DNA of 64,000 nucleotides from Siphonodentalium dalli. Taxonomy: Eukaryota; Mollusca; Scaphopoda; Gadilida; Siphonodentaliidae. A model generated the notes under the pieces. It saw only the letters and a list, made by a program, of their open reading frames with translations. It ran no database searches and had not been told where the DNA came from. The position numbers and the translations under genes were made by a program. The stretch's first letter is position 1; each line of letters opens with the position of its first letter. Shown piece by piece: positions 18,878 to 30,000 of the stretch. The stretch is taken from the NCBI GenBank assembly GCA_032622095.1, contig CP136061.1:36027797-36091796 (forward strand), read 5' to 3'.

Positions 18878-19108
18878 ATGCAGACAGCTGAACTTCAATA
18901 TATTCTGGACAATTCCTGGTTGTGTAAACTTAACACATATGTTTGTGCTAGAGATCTGTTACCAGAGAAGAAACCACAACATATTCAAGCATATATTGTA
19001 AACACGCACTCATCGGATCAGCCAGGAGAACACTGGACATTGATGTTATTCAATGGAAGATCAGCTGTATACTTCGACTCCTTTGGACTACCACCACCGA
19101 GACGATAA
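18878..19108 (+). pseudogene. Adenain-like cysteine protease, truncated before the catalytic Cys
   Basis: 76 codons from ATG 18878. 'GEHWTLMLF' supplies the catalytic His (H52) and 'YFDSFGLPP' the acidic residue (D67), spaced as in adenovirus protease/Ulp1 relatives. The expected second half with the Gln and Cys (a Q...CG-YC type block) does not follow. The frame stops at 19108, and the next 100 bp give only broken remnants in other frames. The maturation protease is thus non-functional in this copy. Confidence 0.75.
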
Positions 19109-19372
19109 ACTTCACCAGGACATCGACGGCTGATATACATACAACGCAAAGAAGACGACGACCAGATAACAACGAATGTGTCAACAACTCCACAAAATAG
19201 ACTCTTTTGTTATTGATTCAGCGTAGGATGTTGTAGGATGTTCAATTAAGTTTCTTCAAATCTGAGACCTTGTTTTGTACATAAATTATTGTTCTTTGTT
19301 AATATTATTGATGTATAATAATATATTATTGTTCATTGTTCTTGTTCTTGTTTTTTGAAAAATAAATGATAT
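19109..19372. other. AT-rich 3' region of the Polinton right gene cluster
   Basis: Holds protease debris and an AT-rich tail with AATAAA at 19361-19366, just before the right terminal repeat. It is a plausible common poly(A) signal for the right-hand genes. No histone-type stem-loop is present here. Confidence 0.5.
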
Positions 19373-19655
19373 GGGGGCACTATGCCCCAGTACCCCCCCA
19401 GTGGGGGACACTATGGCCCAGTACCCCCCAGTGGGGGACACTATGGCCCAGTACCCCCCAGTGGGGGACACTATGGCCCAGTACCCCCAGTGGGGGACAC
19501 TATGGCCAGAACCCCCCAGACATGGACACTATGGCCCAGTGGGCCATAGTGTCCATGTATGGGGGTTCTGGGCCATAGTGTCCCCCACTGGGGGGTACTG
19601 GGCCATAGTGTCCCCCACTGGGGGGTACTGGGCCATAGTGCCCCCCATTACTACT
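19373..19655 (-). repeat. Polinton right terminal repeat, palindromic array of 30-bp units
   Basis: Same organisation as the left block: 30-bp direct units (spacing 19407 to 19437) up to a palindromic centre near 19538, then the units in reverse complement. The outermost 18 bp are the exact inverse of the left terminus. The block is shorter than the left one (about 283 versus 350 bp), so unit number differs between ends. Confidence 0.92.
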
Positions 19656-19661
19656 ATTAAC
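19656..19661. repeat. Target-site duplication ATTAAC (right)
   Basis: Exact copy of 3773-3778. Confidence 0.92.
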
Positions 19662-19950
19662 TCCACACATGTTTTTGGGTTCAAACTGAGTAAAACATCT
19701 TGGAATGTAAACTTATGGAATGGAATCATATATATACCCGAGAATCAAGCGATTACTCAGCTTTGGCTATTTTTTCAGACATCGACACTTATGGAATGGA
19801 ATCATATATATACCCCGAGAATCAAGCGATTACTCAGCTTTTGCTATTTTTTCAGACATCGACACTTATGGAATGGAATCATATATATACCCCGAGAATC
19901 AAGCGGTTACTCAGCTTTGGCTATTTGTTCAGACATCTATACTTATGGAA
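19662..19950 (+). pseudogene. LINE endonuclease continuation, expanded into 76-bp tandem repeats
   Basis: The frame interrupted at 3772 resumes with 'STHVFGFKLSKTSWNVNL' and reaches the endonuclease motif 'IIYIP'. From about 19711 the coding segment for 'YIPRESSDYSALAIFSDID' repeats with a 76-77 bp period (starts near 19711, 19787, 19864, 19941). Because 76 is not a multiple of three, successive copies fall in different frames. Confidence 0.7.
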
Positions 19951-20547
19951 TGATATCCAAATATGAAACTTATGGCTGCTCATGTGTCATGAGAGATGTG
20001 TCCGTAATTTAATCTAACATTTTGTATTTAAAGACATATTATGTACTTGCTCCGGTGCGTGAAACTGATAAGTTAGTATTCAGGCGCCACGACAACTGGA
20101 CGAATGTAACATTCTACTAACATCGCCAAAACTTTTAAGCAAATCGACTGTACCAATCCATAGAGTACATCGTCAGAACTACGGTCAATTGTAAATATTT
20201 ACAACTCGATTCGGGACGCATTCCCTATTAGCATCTATCGGCGATAAACTAACGAAAACGATTTCGCCATCGACAGTCACTGCATTTAATTCATATATAA
20301 GAATGACGGTGTGTGTTGTCAATTTGGATATACTATTTGTAAAAATTACTACTTTGAATAAGATTATTCTCCATTTATATTTGATCACCATACCGGAGTG
20401 TTTCACATCACTTTAAGAGGTTTTTTCAGTTACAATTAATTCTGATTTGATCTAGCCAATGTCCAAATGATTATGGACAGTTCGGTTTCTCAGTCTCACA
20501 ATATCACAAGAATGCATTGTAATCGATTCAGTTTAATGCGAGGTGTT
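19915..20547. repeat. ~630-bp direct repeat, copy 1
   Basis: From 'ttggctatttgttcagacat' to 'gttctcac' this is about 97-98% identical by eye to 25181-25817. A shorter, more diverged copy is at 38790-39175. No convincing reading frame. The repeat abuts the LINE fragment that starts at 20548. Confidence 0.88.
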
Positions 20548-22067
20548 CTCACAAAAAGCATTCGATCGCGTATGGCATATGGGACTTTTATATAAATTTA
20601 CAAAACTTGGATTGCCAAGTAAATTCATACGACTCCTCTCAAACATTCATACGGAAACTGCGAGCATAGTACTATACAACGAAAAATTATCGGACAAATT
20701 TAACATTGGACAAGGAACAAGACATGGTGTGGTTCTTTCGCCTCTTTTCTATCTTATGTTCATCAACGATTTGTTGATTGACTTGAGTGGTTCAAAATTC
20801 GGAATGAACATCAACTCGATGTCATGCGTTGCGCCGACCACAGCTGATGACATAGCACTTCTTTCCATCACCAAATCCGGTCTAGACAATCTTCTCACCA
20901 TGTGTCACTCATATAGTACCCGGTGGCGATTCCAGTTTTCTATCAAGAAGAGCATGATCGTTGTGTTCAATGAAACAAAATCGCACCACAACCGCTCAGA
21001 CCGACAATGAAAGCTGGGCGACCAAGTCATACGAGAAGAAATAGAATGTCTCCACCTCGGTCTGCTCCAGAATAAGTTTTCAAGCAACTCATCTCGTGCC
21101 TCCGTCGTTTCCTCGAAAGTACGGAAAACATTCTTCTCTGTTACCGGCAATGAACAACTAAAATTTGCTACACCTTTGACGATTTGCCATCTCATAAAGA
21201 TTGTAGTACTACCCAGAGCTCTACACGGGTGCGATGTAACTTCTCTTGATAGCAAAACGTCCGTCGCCGTCATGGAGCGCTCACTGAGAACGTGCGCAAA
21301 ATTTTCTCAGTCACTTCCCAGGAGAGCAAGCACCAAACTCACTCTTGGCCTAGTTGGACTCCTTCCCGTTCAGAGGGAGATTCACATACGTAAGCTATGT
21401 TTTCTCGGAAGCTTGATTCATCTTCGACCGGAAAAACAAACTCCCCTGAAATTGTTCGTATTCAAGGCACACCTTCACAGACTGTTCCATTGGCCAGCAA
21501 GTGGTTTTGTTGCGGAGATTTTTCCTATCCTTGAGGAATATGGCATTGAATCGCATTTGGAAAACTTTTTCAACGGTTGTTACCCAGATCCTAATTCTTG
21601 GAAAACTATTGTCAAAAACGTTGTAAAAATTAAATATTCAGCACAGTGGAGACATTCAGTTTCTACTGATCATAACTTATTGATCCTCGGAAAAGTTGTT
21701 CAGGATCGATTGTCCGGCTGGAAAATTTGGAAGATGCTCCAATCTTTTCCACGCGCATCAACAAAGTTAAAGAATCTCGTTATATTACTGAACAAAACAT
21801 CGTATTACAATAATTTAACATGCCATCAATGCTCTTCTGTATATATCAACGAAATTCACCATGCATTATACTCGTGCACATCGCTTCATAGTCCAGCTAT
21901 AAGGAACCGTCTATGGGACACAATACTCAGTCAACATGGAGTTGCCGTGGCACTGTATCTAGACAGCCTCCCAAGAAGCGATTTCTACGCCCTTCTCCTT
22001 GATTCGGATGACCCACGCATTACGTGGGAGATCAACCACTGCCAAGAACAGATAATATACATTTCCA
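20548..22067 (+). pseudogene. LINE ORF2 3' part: reverse transcriptase C-terminal half and tail
   Basis: The sequence begins abruptly inside the RT domain at 'KAFDRVWH'. It continues through 'GVVLSPLFYLMFINDLL' and 'TADDIALLS' (catalytic YADD changed to TADD), then in another frame (21176 on) the thumb/connection region. A C-terminal 'CHQCSSVYINEIHHALYSC' zinc-like motif follows. A frame change near 21010 and the altered YADD mark it as inactive. The 5' truncation is typical of LINE copies. The 3' end is split off by a nested transposon and resumes at about 24977. Confidence 0.82.
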
Positions 22068-22908
22068 TATATGTAATTTGCCTCATATACCACAAAGGAG
22101 CACGGCGGGTTTGTGTGATTGACAGCTCAAAAGAGCATTGCGCAAATGCCCTAAGGGAAAACACAAAGCCGCATGGGCGTGGTTTACTCCTTTCACGCGC
22201 CGAAGTCGTGCGGAATTGGATTACATGTTGTCACAAACAGGCATGGGCGTGGTCTTCTAAGACGCGTGTTGGTAATTATGATCACATCGTGCGTGAATCG
22301 GATTAGGACCAGACAAATGGGCAGTGCCTAACTAAACATTTGCACATGTGCCTAATAACACATTAACGCATGCCATAAAAACATTATTCAATGCGCAAAT
22401 GTCGGTGCTGTAATAAGATTATGCTACATTCGCGCATGCCATATATTGAGTAATAATTAACGAACTACAACATTTTTGTCCCATCACCATTTATTCGGGC
22501 TTTGGACCGACAAGTTAAACTTGGCTGGGTTAGACATATGTTTGTCATTAATTTGTTTTTTGTTTAAACTTGATACTATTTTATTTCAAGTTGTCATCAT
22601 ATTTTTTTTGTTTTTTTGTTTTTTTGTTTTTGTTTTTAGTATATACGAACATCAATGAAAACAATTACATACATCAACATACATCAAATGCACAATCTTA
22701 TTATAATAGCGCCGACAATTCACTTTTATACAAAGTATTATCAAAGAAAATGATTTCTGTATTTAATTTAATTGTTCTAGTTTTACGTATATGTATGACT
22801 AAATGATATCACATTGAAACATTATTCAATGCGCAAATGTCGGTGCTATATAATAAGATTGTTATACCAGAACAAAACATGTAGAATATATTATCATAAT
22901 CTGTTCAG

Positions 22909-23615
22909 TTATTTTGTTGCAGTCTCTGCTTTGCCGCGATTTCTAATAGCCAGAAAAACCGAAGCATGAGTGATCAAATTGTCTGGCGCCATGTATGTTA
23001 ACTGGGTCTGTATACGTCGCAATCCACTATTGGCCTGTTCAACAACTTGGCTATTTATGCCACGGACACATGTATCATATTTATATGTATCCATGCTGTA
23101 TCCGAATGTACACCCTATGTGGCCACGGAAATGCATATTCTATCCACATAAAATATACAGTGTTTGAATCGTGCCGGTTCTCTAAGTAGTGTGTACAAAT
23201 GTAACTTGCAGCTATTATCGTATATAATCTTTGATGGAATTATCCTAAATCGTCGCATTAAAATGTCAAATGCCGTCTGCGGAGACTCACAGGACAGCAT
23301 AACCTGAAACCCCAGACATATTCCATGGAGACAGAACATAGTGAACAGTCCAGGCGTGAGTTTTTGATGAGTTTCTGTAAGTTTTCGGCATCCTGATGAT
23401 GTATCTCTCGTTGTAATATGGTATTTTCCAGAACCTCTTATCAGTGGATGGTTTGGAAAGAATTCCATTTGACGGTGAACATTTGTCGGTTCTGGATAGC
23501 TGGTTTCATCTGGAATGTTATATCCATAAGTGTTGTCAATAGAAGACAACATTTCGCCCAACAGTGCTCTCACATTTGGAGCTATTGTCTTACAGTTCAG
23601 GAGATCTTTCAACAA
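22909..23615 (-). pseudogene. KDZ (Kyakuja-Dileera-Zisupton) transposase C-terminal fragment
   Basis: Two minus-strand frames, 23115-23615 and 22909-23136. The first contains 'PGLFTMFCLHGICLGFQVM' and 'SKIIYDNSCKLHLYTL' (Asp-Asn-x-Cys catalytic-type motif). The second contains 'FRGHIGCTFGYSMDTYK' and 'INSQVVEQANSGLRRIQTQ' (Glu in a conserved helix). Together these follow the order seen in KDZ/Zisupton-like transposases of animals. The frame changes near 23130. The N-terminal zinc/SWIM-like part is missing. Confidence 0.6.
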
Positions 23616-23859
23616 TGGACACGTTTTAATGACTAATCCGAAATCACTTTGTTTCGTTGGATCAATACTTGCTTGCTCCTGCAGTTATCTACAAACACAA
23701 CTTTTTGTTACACAACTCAGTTTCTGAACTATGGCTGACTCAGCAAAAATTGCTGCATCGGAGTCGCAGTGCCCTTATCAGGGCGCCGACTTCAGTGCGC
23801 TGGGTCTCCTTAGGGCGGAGAATGAAAGTTTGAAACAGCAGATAACCAACCTTACCAAG

Positions 23860-24095
23860 ACAACATCTTACCAGAATACATCACCGACCATCAACCAGAT
23901 ATAATCGCCATTAATGCGACCAAGCTCGACGACAATAGCCGGATCACCTTCACTAATTACAAAATCGCGCGCCCGGACCGGAACTCCCAGGGGGGAGGTG
24001 TTGCATTACTCATACCCGTTTGTCTCACAAAGGATGCAATGGTTACAACGCATGACCATCCTTCAATAACGAGCGTTGTGTTGGATCATTCCAAC
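23860..24095 (+). pseudogene. LINE endonuclease scrap inside the DNA transposon
   Basis: One frame reads 'LPEYITDHQPDIIAINATKL' and then 'YKIARPDRNSQGGGVALLI', the usual core of a Jockey/CR1-type LINE endonuclease. It is joined at about 23859 to a different short frame starting at ATG 23731 (MADSAKIAASESQ, with a small coiled coil). Confidence 0.55.
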
Positions 24096-24102
24096 AAAAT
24101 AA

Positions 24103-24489
24103 TTGCTGATGCAAGTTCCGGCACATACTTTGAGGAGAGTGGTGACTGGTCTGGTACGGTTCGAGAGCGGAGGTTACGGTCAACCAAACTGGGGTGGCGA
24201 CGATTCCAAGCCGGCCAGGTGGAGTGACGACATTCCGTGGACGAAGGTCGGTGTCAAACAAGGCGTAAAAGTCGGAGACTTACGAACACTAGCGGCTTCA
24301 GCATACGAAGCCCATGGACAGAAACTGTCCCTGATCGGGGAGCCGGAATTTGAAGGCGGGAATCATGAAGATGATGACGGCGATGACACAAACCATACTG
24401 CCGTGAACATGACTGCATCCCCGGAATCGGAGGCAGCTAACTTCACCGTTGCGTTATCGGAATGTGAATCACAATTGGAAAGATTATAG
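24103..24489 (+). CDS. Unrecognised ORF within the DNA transposon
   Basis: 128 codons, GC-richer than its surroundings. It contains 'GYGQPNWGGDDSKPARW' and 'PWTKVGVKQGVKVGDLRTL', then an acidic Asp/Glu-rich tail. It might be a remnant of a transposon accessory gene or captured host exon. No family recognised; low confidence that it is expressed. Confidence 0.3.
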   Translation: MLMQVPAHTLRRVVTGLVRFESGGYGQPNWGGDDSKPARWSDDIPWTKVGVKQGVKVGDLRTLAASAYEAHGQKLSLIGEPEFEGGNHEDDDGDDTNHTAVNMTASPESEAANFTVALSECESQLERL

Positions 24490-24976
24490 CAACGGACGAC
24501 CACGAGGAACCTCACAGAGAAACGCCACAGAGACGAATTCCCAGACAAAGGAAACCGCGCGTAGTTTTCACGCCAAGTAACCAATGACTTTCAAGTGTAA
24601 ATAATGTAAATCAAAGTTCTGATTGTTCTGTTAAAGTTTCTGATATAGCTCGATTTCGTCATTTTAATAAATTAAATGATATATTCATTTGCAAAAACGT
24701 TTGTCTTGTCCTTTTTATATACGACATTATAACACACAATAGCCATGTGCAATTTGTTGGTTTATGAGACATGTTGATTGTCATGCGCAATTTCCACTCT
24801 GCGCATGTGTTGGTTTATGAGGCATGCGGGTGTGTGGATATCCGCAGCCTCAATAGAACTGTCAGCGCCTGCGGGTTTGTCAATACAGGGATCACGTTAC
24901 CACAGAGCCACACAATGCTCCTTTGTCGGCTTAACCCGCCGTGCGCCTTTGTGTTAATCCCGCCAAATTACATACC

Positions 24977-25181
24977 TCACATTTCAGCATCATTCCTTCT
25001 GGTTCTGACCAGGGCAATCAGAGGAACTATTAGGAGATGACTTACCATGTATATATTAACTTTTTGACAAAAGACCACACGCTTGCGACATGTACTATAC
25101 ATAACTATAGTTTTTTTTTAATGTTGACATGTATTATATCAATCTCTCCGTAGACGGAGGCAATAAAACATACATACATTT
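24977..25181 (+). mobile_element. LINE 3' UTR and tail (end of the element starting at 20548)
   Basis: Non-coding stretch ending 'acggaggcaataaaacatac' with a short (ACAT)n tail, typical of CR1/L2-like LINE 3' ends. It is followed directly by the second ~630-bp repeat copy. Confidence 0.55.
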
Positions 25182-25817
25182 GGCTATTTGTTCAGACATC
25201 GATACTTATGGAATGATATCCAAATATGAAACTTATGGCTGCTCATGTCTCATGAGAGATGTGTCCGTAATTTAATCTAACATTTTGTATTTAAAGACAT
25301 ATTATGTACTTGCTCCGGTGCGTGAAACTGATAAGTTAGTATTCAGGCGCCACGACAACTGGACGAATGAAACATTCTACTAACATCGCCAAAACTTTTA
25401 AGCAAATCGACAGTACCAATCCATAGAGTACATCGTCAGAACTACGGTCAATTGTAATTATTTACAACTCTATTCGGGACGCAGTCCCTATTAGCATCTA
25501 TCGGCGATAAACTAACGAAAACGATTTCGCCATCGACAGTCACTGCATTTAATTCATATATAAGAATGACGGTGTGTGTTGTCAATTTGGATATACTATT
25601 TGTAAAAATTACTACTTTGAACAAGAGTATTCTCCATTTATATTTGATCACCATACCTGAGTGTTTCACATCACTTTAAGAGGTTTTTTCAGTTACAATT
25701 AATTCTGATTTGATCTAGCCAATGTCCAAATGATTATGGACAGTTCGGTTTCTCAGTCTCACAATATCACAAGAATGCATTGTAATCGATTCAGTCTTAA
25801 TGCGAGATGTTCTCACA
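25181..25817. repeat. ~630-bp direct repeat, copy 2
   Basis: Matches 19915-20547 end to end. Beyond 25817 the sequence differs from that following copy 1, where the LINE begins. Confidence 0.88.
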
Positions 25818-26800
25818 TTCTGTGTATATACATGATGGTAGTGTCCAGGCCAGCGTAACAGGGGACTTGATTCATGTGTTGGCGTTGGGGAATATAAATC
25901 TCTTCTGGAGTTTTGCATTGTTTCAGAGTAATTTGTGGCCATTTAGTTCCATAAATATCAGGTTGTTATGGTTGCTGTGGAAACATCAATATTTGGCTAC
26001 ATGATAATAGGTTAAATCACAACCCAGGCGAAGTTAATATTGATCAGAATTTGGTCGGTTTGACAGTGTATTCCGAATTGTAATACGACCTTGCCTAAAC
26101 CTACATACAAGGCTCGTCCTGATCGGTCAGTAGCCTGTATTCCCATGGAGACACGACCGTCTTTTTGCGAAAAGCGCGAATGGGTGTGAGCTATAGATGT
26201 ACACGACACAATTTATTAAATATTAATTAAAACATTCCAAATACAACTGAATTACATTGATAGTACATAATGTAACATATGACATGGATAAACATACATC
26301 AATATATATCACAGTTATGGAGGCTCGGACTCAGTATAAGTGTTCATTGCTTCATATGTGCTTATTCAGTGAGTGTGAAAAATTTTGCATTTATTCTGAT
26401 TTATTATTGAAATGGACATGTATCGATCGGAATGGCACATTGAGATGTCCCTCAACTCAGATCAAGCTTGAAAATCGGTCCCGATTTTCGCCCATGTCGT
26501 GTTTAGAACCCGTGCCAACCTCATCTAGCTGAAACTGCGATGTTCTTATCCACAACATAACCGCGTCGGCTAGGGGTGTAATATATAAGTATAATCTTGT
26601 TCAATACACAATTTCCGATAAATTTCGATGATATAGAGGACATGCAGCAATAATTATTGCGTACAAACAATGAGAACAACGGACTCAACAATAGCACAGA
26701 CACAACGTAGCACACAAACCGAACATTCGCACAAGAAATTAACAAGAAAACCACAATCAGAAATGGTAACGCCCTCACGATCATATTATTAGGCATATAT
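25818..26800. other. Non-coding sequence
   Basis: No gene or structured repeat I can support; only short chance frames. Confidence 0.45.
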
Positions 26801-27005
26801 GTAAATTATAATATAAAATATATTGGTTTCATGAATGCGCCAACTCAGAATTGCGTTAAATTCAGTGTGTAAATTATAATATAAAATATATTGGTTTCAT
26901 GAATGCGTCAACTCAGAATTGCGTTAAATTCAATGTGTAAAATATAATATAAAATATATTGGTTTCATGAATGCACCAACTCAGAGAATTGCGTTAAACT
27001 GCGTT
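26801..27005. repeat. ~67-bp tandem repeat, 3 copies
   Basis: The unit holds 'aatataaaatatattggttt' and 'caactcagaattgcgttaaa' and occurs three times, the last with a small duplication of 'aattgcgttaaa'. Confidence 0.88.
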
Positions 27006-30000
27006 AAATTCAACGCAGGTTTCCCATTCACGACTCCTCAAAATGCGGACCAAAAATATACTAATTGGATTAAATACACGCCGATACTACACAATACCTT
27101 TATTAGGCTATACATTCCAACTTAGACATATGGCATCAGCACAGTTAGCTGTTATAATATGCACTGTGTTCCCGCAATAATATCTTCCAAGAGTGGCCCA
27201 GCTATTGTTCATACCTAAACATCGAAATCAATTAAAGCGGTCATAAAAGTTACATACTGCAACAATGAGAAATTCACGAAGATACATCCGCGAAAACCCG
27301 AAATGTGTCCTGCTAGATATCCCCATCGCTATAGCTCCATTGACACGGTCAGATCAGCCTTATATTGCAATTTCCTAAAATAACTCGCATCGCGTGAAAC
27401 CAGAAATGTGTTGTCCTGTGAAATATCCCCATAGCCCCATTAGCACGGCCAGATCAGCGTAGCTGTAAACACTCTGAATATAGCGCGTAATTAAGGAAAC
27501 TCCGAAAACTGGTCCCCTGTCCGAGTTAACACCCGTAAGTTACTATTTCTTCGGATTCAGGATAAAAACTATTTGATTTGAGTCGAGGATCCCACGTTCA
27601 GAGTTTGATTAAATTTAGAGTTTTGAAATTTATATCGAATCCCGTATATGGTGGTGTCTGATTCGAACTGGAATTCCCCAGCATATTTTTAAAGGAAATA
27701 ATAATAACGCATCATGTTCGAAATGCTGCTGACAATGTTGATGGGAGAGATAGATCATCAGTAATAGTCCCAAAACACCTAATATTTCAGGTATCACTGC
27801 GCATGTATAGGCTAACATTTGGAATGTTTGCATTGGTAAGATATTTTGTTTATTGTCATTTCCGTTTCTAGGACATATCGTGATTTTGATTTACAAATAA
27901 GGATGCACATATGGTTAATTGCATGCGGAATCAACTCCACACAGTTAACACGACCAGAACCCCGTTAATATGGATTTGTTACTTTTCGGCATTCTTATAT
28001 GTTTCGATTTTATAGCGAAATTATAGTTTAAGGACATTCAAAACACATGTTTTCACGAGACTTAATGCTGTGGCCTTGACGGTATCTATCATTTAGCCGC
28101 CTGTGCTATGTCCATGGGATCCATTTCGAGCAATTGAATCACCCATATGAAAGTCACTAGAACTATACGCACATGCATAAACTCTTGTCAACGACTTTCT
28201 GGTGTCCATTTTATCACCTTGGGCGCCACAGTAGTGGATATATAAATAAGCCTAATTAGAATGATATCGTGTGTGCTGGACAGCACACACACACTCAGCC
28301 TCAATTACTGGCCACTAATTTTCAAGGGATTCAATAAATTCCGTGGTGTCAACAGAAACGTCAACTTCAGCAATCAACCACCACCCAGCCTAGCCATTTC
28401 AAAGAAGACTGCTATACATGTAACACACCAACACCACCCTGCCCCGACGACGCTATATCTTGACTGTGCATACAACACACATCAGCCAATATATCACAGG
28501 TTGATCCACCATACCATGCACATCATAATAAAGTATTGTAAATACAACAGAAACAGTCAGCAAACGCATACCTCAACTTGATCTTCATTACCAACATACA
28601 TCTCTCTCCTTATACCACCCACGTTAATATTAAGATATTGCAATATGTTCTGTCACTGCAATTGTCATTACGTAATTCCGTTAGGTAACTCCATCCAAGC
28701 TTACTCCATCCAAGTTCTGTCTACAGAAGAATGCAACAGACGATGCCACAATAACCATTCAGCTCCGTAATACGCGTCACATCGGCAATTGGATAGCTCA
28801 AAGGAAGGGCGAAAACTTACCACAATCACAGGCACTACATAAGCACCACGCATGCGATGGACAATCGACATAATTGAGCACACGGAACCAGCACCACATC
28901 TCACCCATGAATGTACAAATCTTATCAGAAATGCAAAAAAAATCACTCTTAAACACAATCACAGGTCAACACCAATAAGGCAGAATGCACAGCGAATTCG
29001 AAGGCCAACTTAAACATAGCCGACCGCGCACTGACCAAGGCATGCGTATATCCACCGTGACCATCGATGCTAACACAAGTTCGTGTACGAGGAGGACGGT
29101 GGGATATTGCTAGCTGGCTAACACACCAACCACAGTTCCTGGTGATAGCATGTACCCTCGACCGATACATAAAAAGCAGAACACGGCAACTTTGTTACAC
29201 CGATGCGGACAGCTGCACAGCTTCACACATCGCTATGGCCCAACGATATCAAATTGCTAAAAAAAGCACACACACAACATATGGCTTTTAAACATTGGTT
29301 TTAAAGACTGGACTATACTTTCTACGGTAAACAAACTGTCGCTCTGAGACTCTGAACCACATTACAAAGGTCACAACATGATATGTACACACACGGGAAA
29401 ATACTCTTCTGCAATTGAACGCCTGCTATTTTCCCCAATACATACACCGTTTGTGGGCAAGTAAAATGATGGTTGCTAAAACGCCGGTAGTGAACTTGTG
29501 CTAGGAGACTTCGACCCACAATGCAAAGGCTGCATACATCAGCATTCATGGGTCAAGCATATACACTTTTTATAATCATTGTGCTAATTCAATAGGAGAT
29601 GATTTGTACGCATATGATTGGTGTATAGACCAATGCACCATGCGTGCATGCATTCGGCACACGAAATACATGTATCACCATAGCTTACACGTATGATGCA
29701 TTGCCGACCGTCCCAAAGAGGTGAACACTTGCAGAGAACAGCTACTGAGACTCACTAAACACACATCATGCGACACATGGACCAATTAATATTGTGGAGC
29801 TTTGCAGACGTCGAACACAAGGATAATGACATAATGTTTTGTTCCTTTTCGTTATTAGTGTATGTGTTGTCCAAGGAGACCCATTTCCATGAATATCATT
29901 CCTTGTGGTATTTAAACTTCACCAATAAGTTGGGAGTCCCCTGTCAGCAGCACAGAAACAGCAACATACAGCGTCTCGAGTTAGCAAATATACAATACTG

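Larger units (their letters stand above)
3779..19655 (+). mobile_element. Polinton/Maverick (virus-like self-synthesising transposon), 15.9 kb
   Basis: Both termini read AGTAGTAATGGGGGGCAC inward and are flanked by the 6-bp duplication ATTAAC, matching Polinton 5'-AG...CT-3' ends. Inside lie a protein-primed DNA polymerase B, an FtsK/HerA-type packaging ATPase, an RVE integrase with C-terminal chromodomain, an adenain-like protease, a major capsid protein, a penton-like minor capsid protein, a basic core protein and small conserved virion proteins. The left third (3779-8400) is a mosaic of repeats, an OTU-like gene, an unrecognised gene, a Rep fragment and PolB pieces. The right two thirds are compact and all on the + strand. 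At least six genes show one frame change and the protease is truncated, so the copy is probably defective. Only the capsid gene and some small genes are fully open. Confidence 0.95.
22068..24976 (-). mobile_element. DNA transposon remnant with KDZ-type transposase fragment
   Basis: Terminal inverted repeats: left 'tatgtaatttg' then 'CACAAAGGAGCACGGCGGGTT', right the inverse of 'tatgtaatttgg' then 'CACAAAGGCGCACGGCGGGTT'. The element interrupts the LINE whose 3' end lies at 24977-25181. Inside is a minus-strand KDZ-like transposase piece, a LINE endonuclease scrap and a GC-richer open frame. I could not see a clear target duplication, so the exact ends are approximate. Confidence 0.6.

Noticed and set aside
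20185-20406. 73-codon minus-strand frame repeated at 25448-25669
   Set aside because: Conserved only because the DNA is duplicated; the third copy at 38790-39175 does not keep it open.
27640-27690. tRNA-like B-box (attcgaac)
   Set aside because: No A-box, anticodon arm or acceptor pairing at the right spacing; the segment is part of a dispersed repeat.
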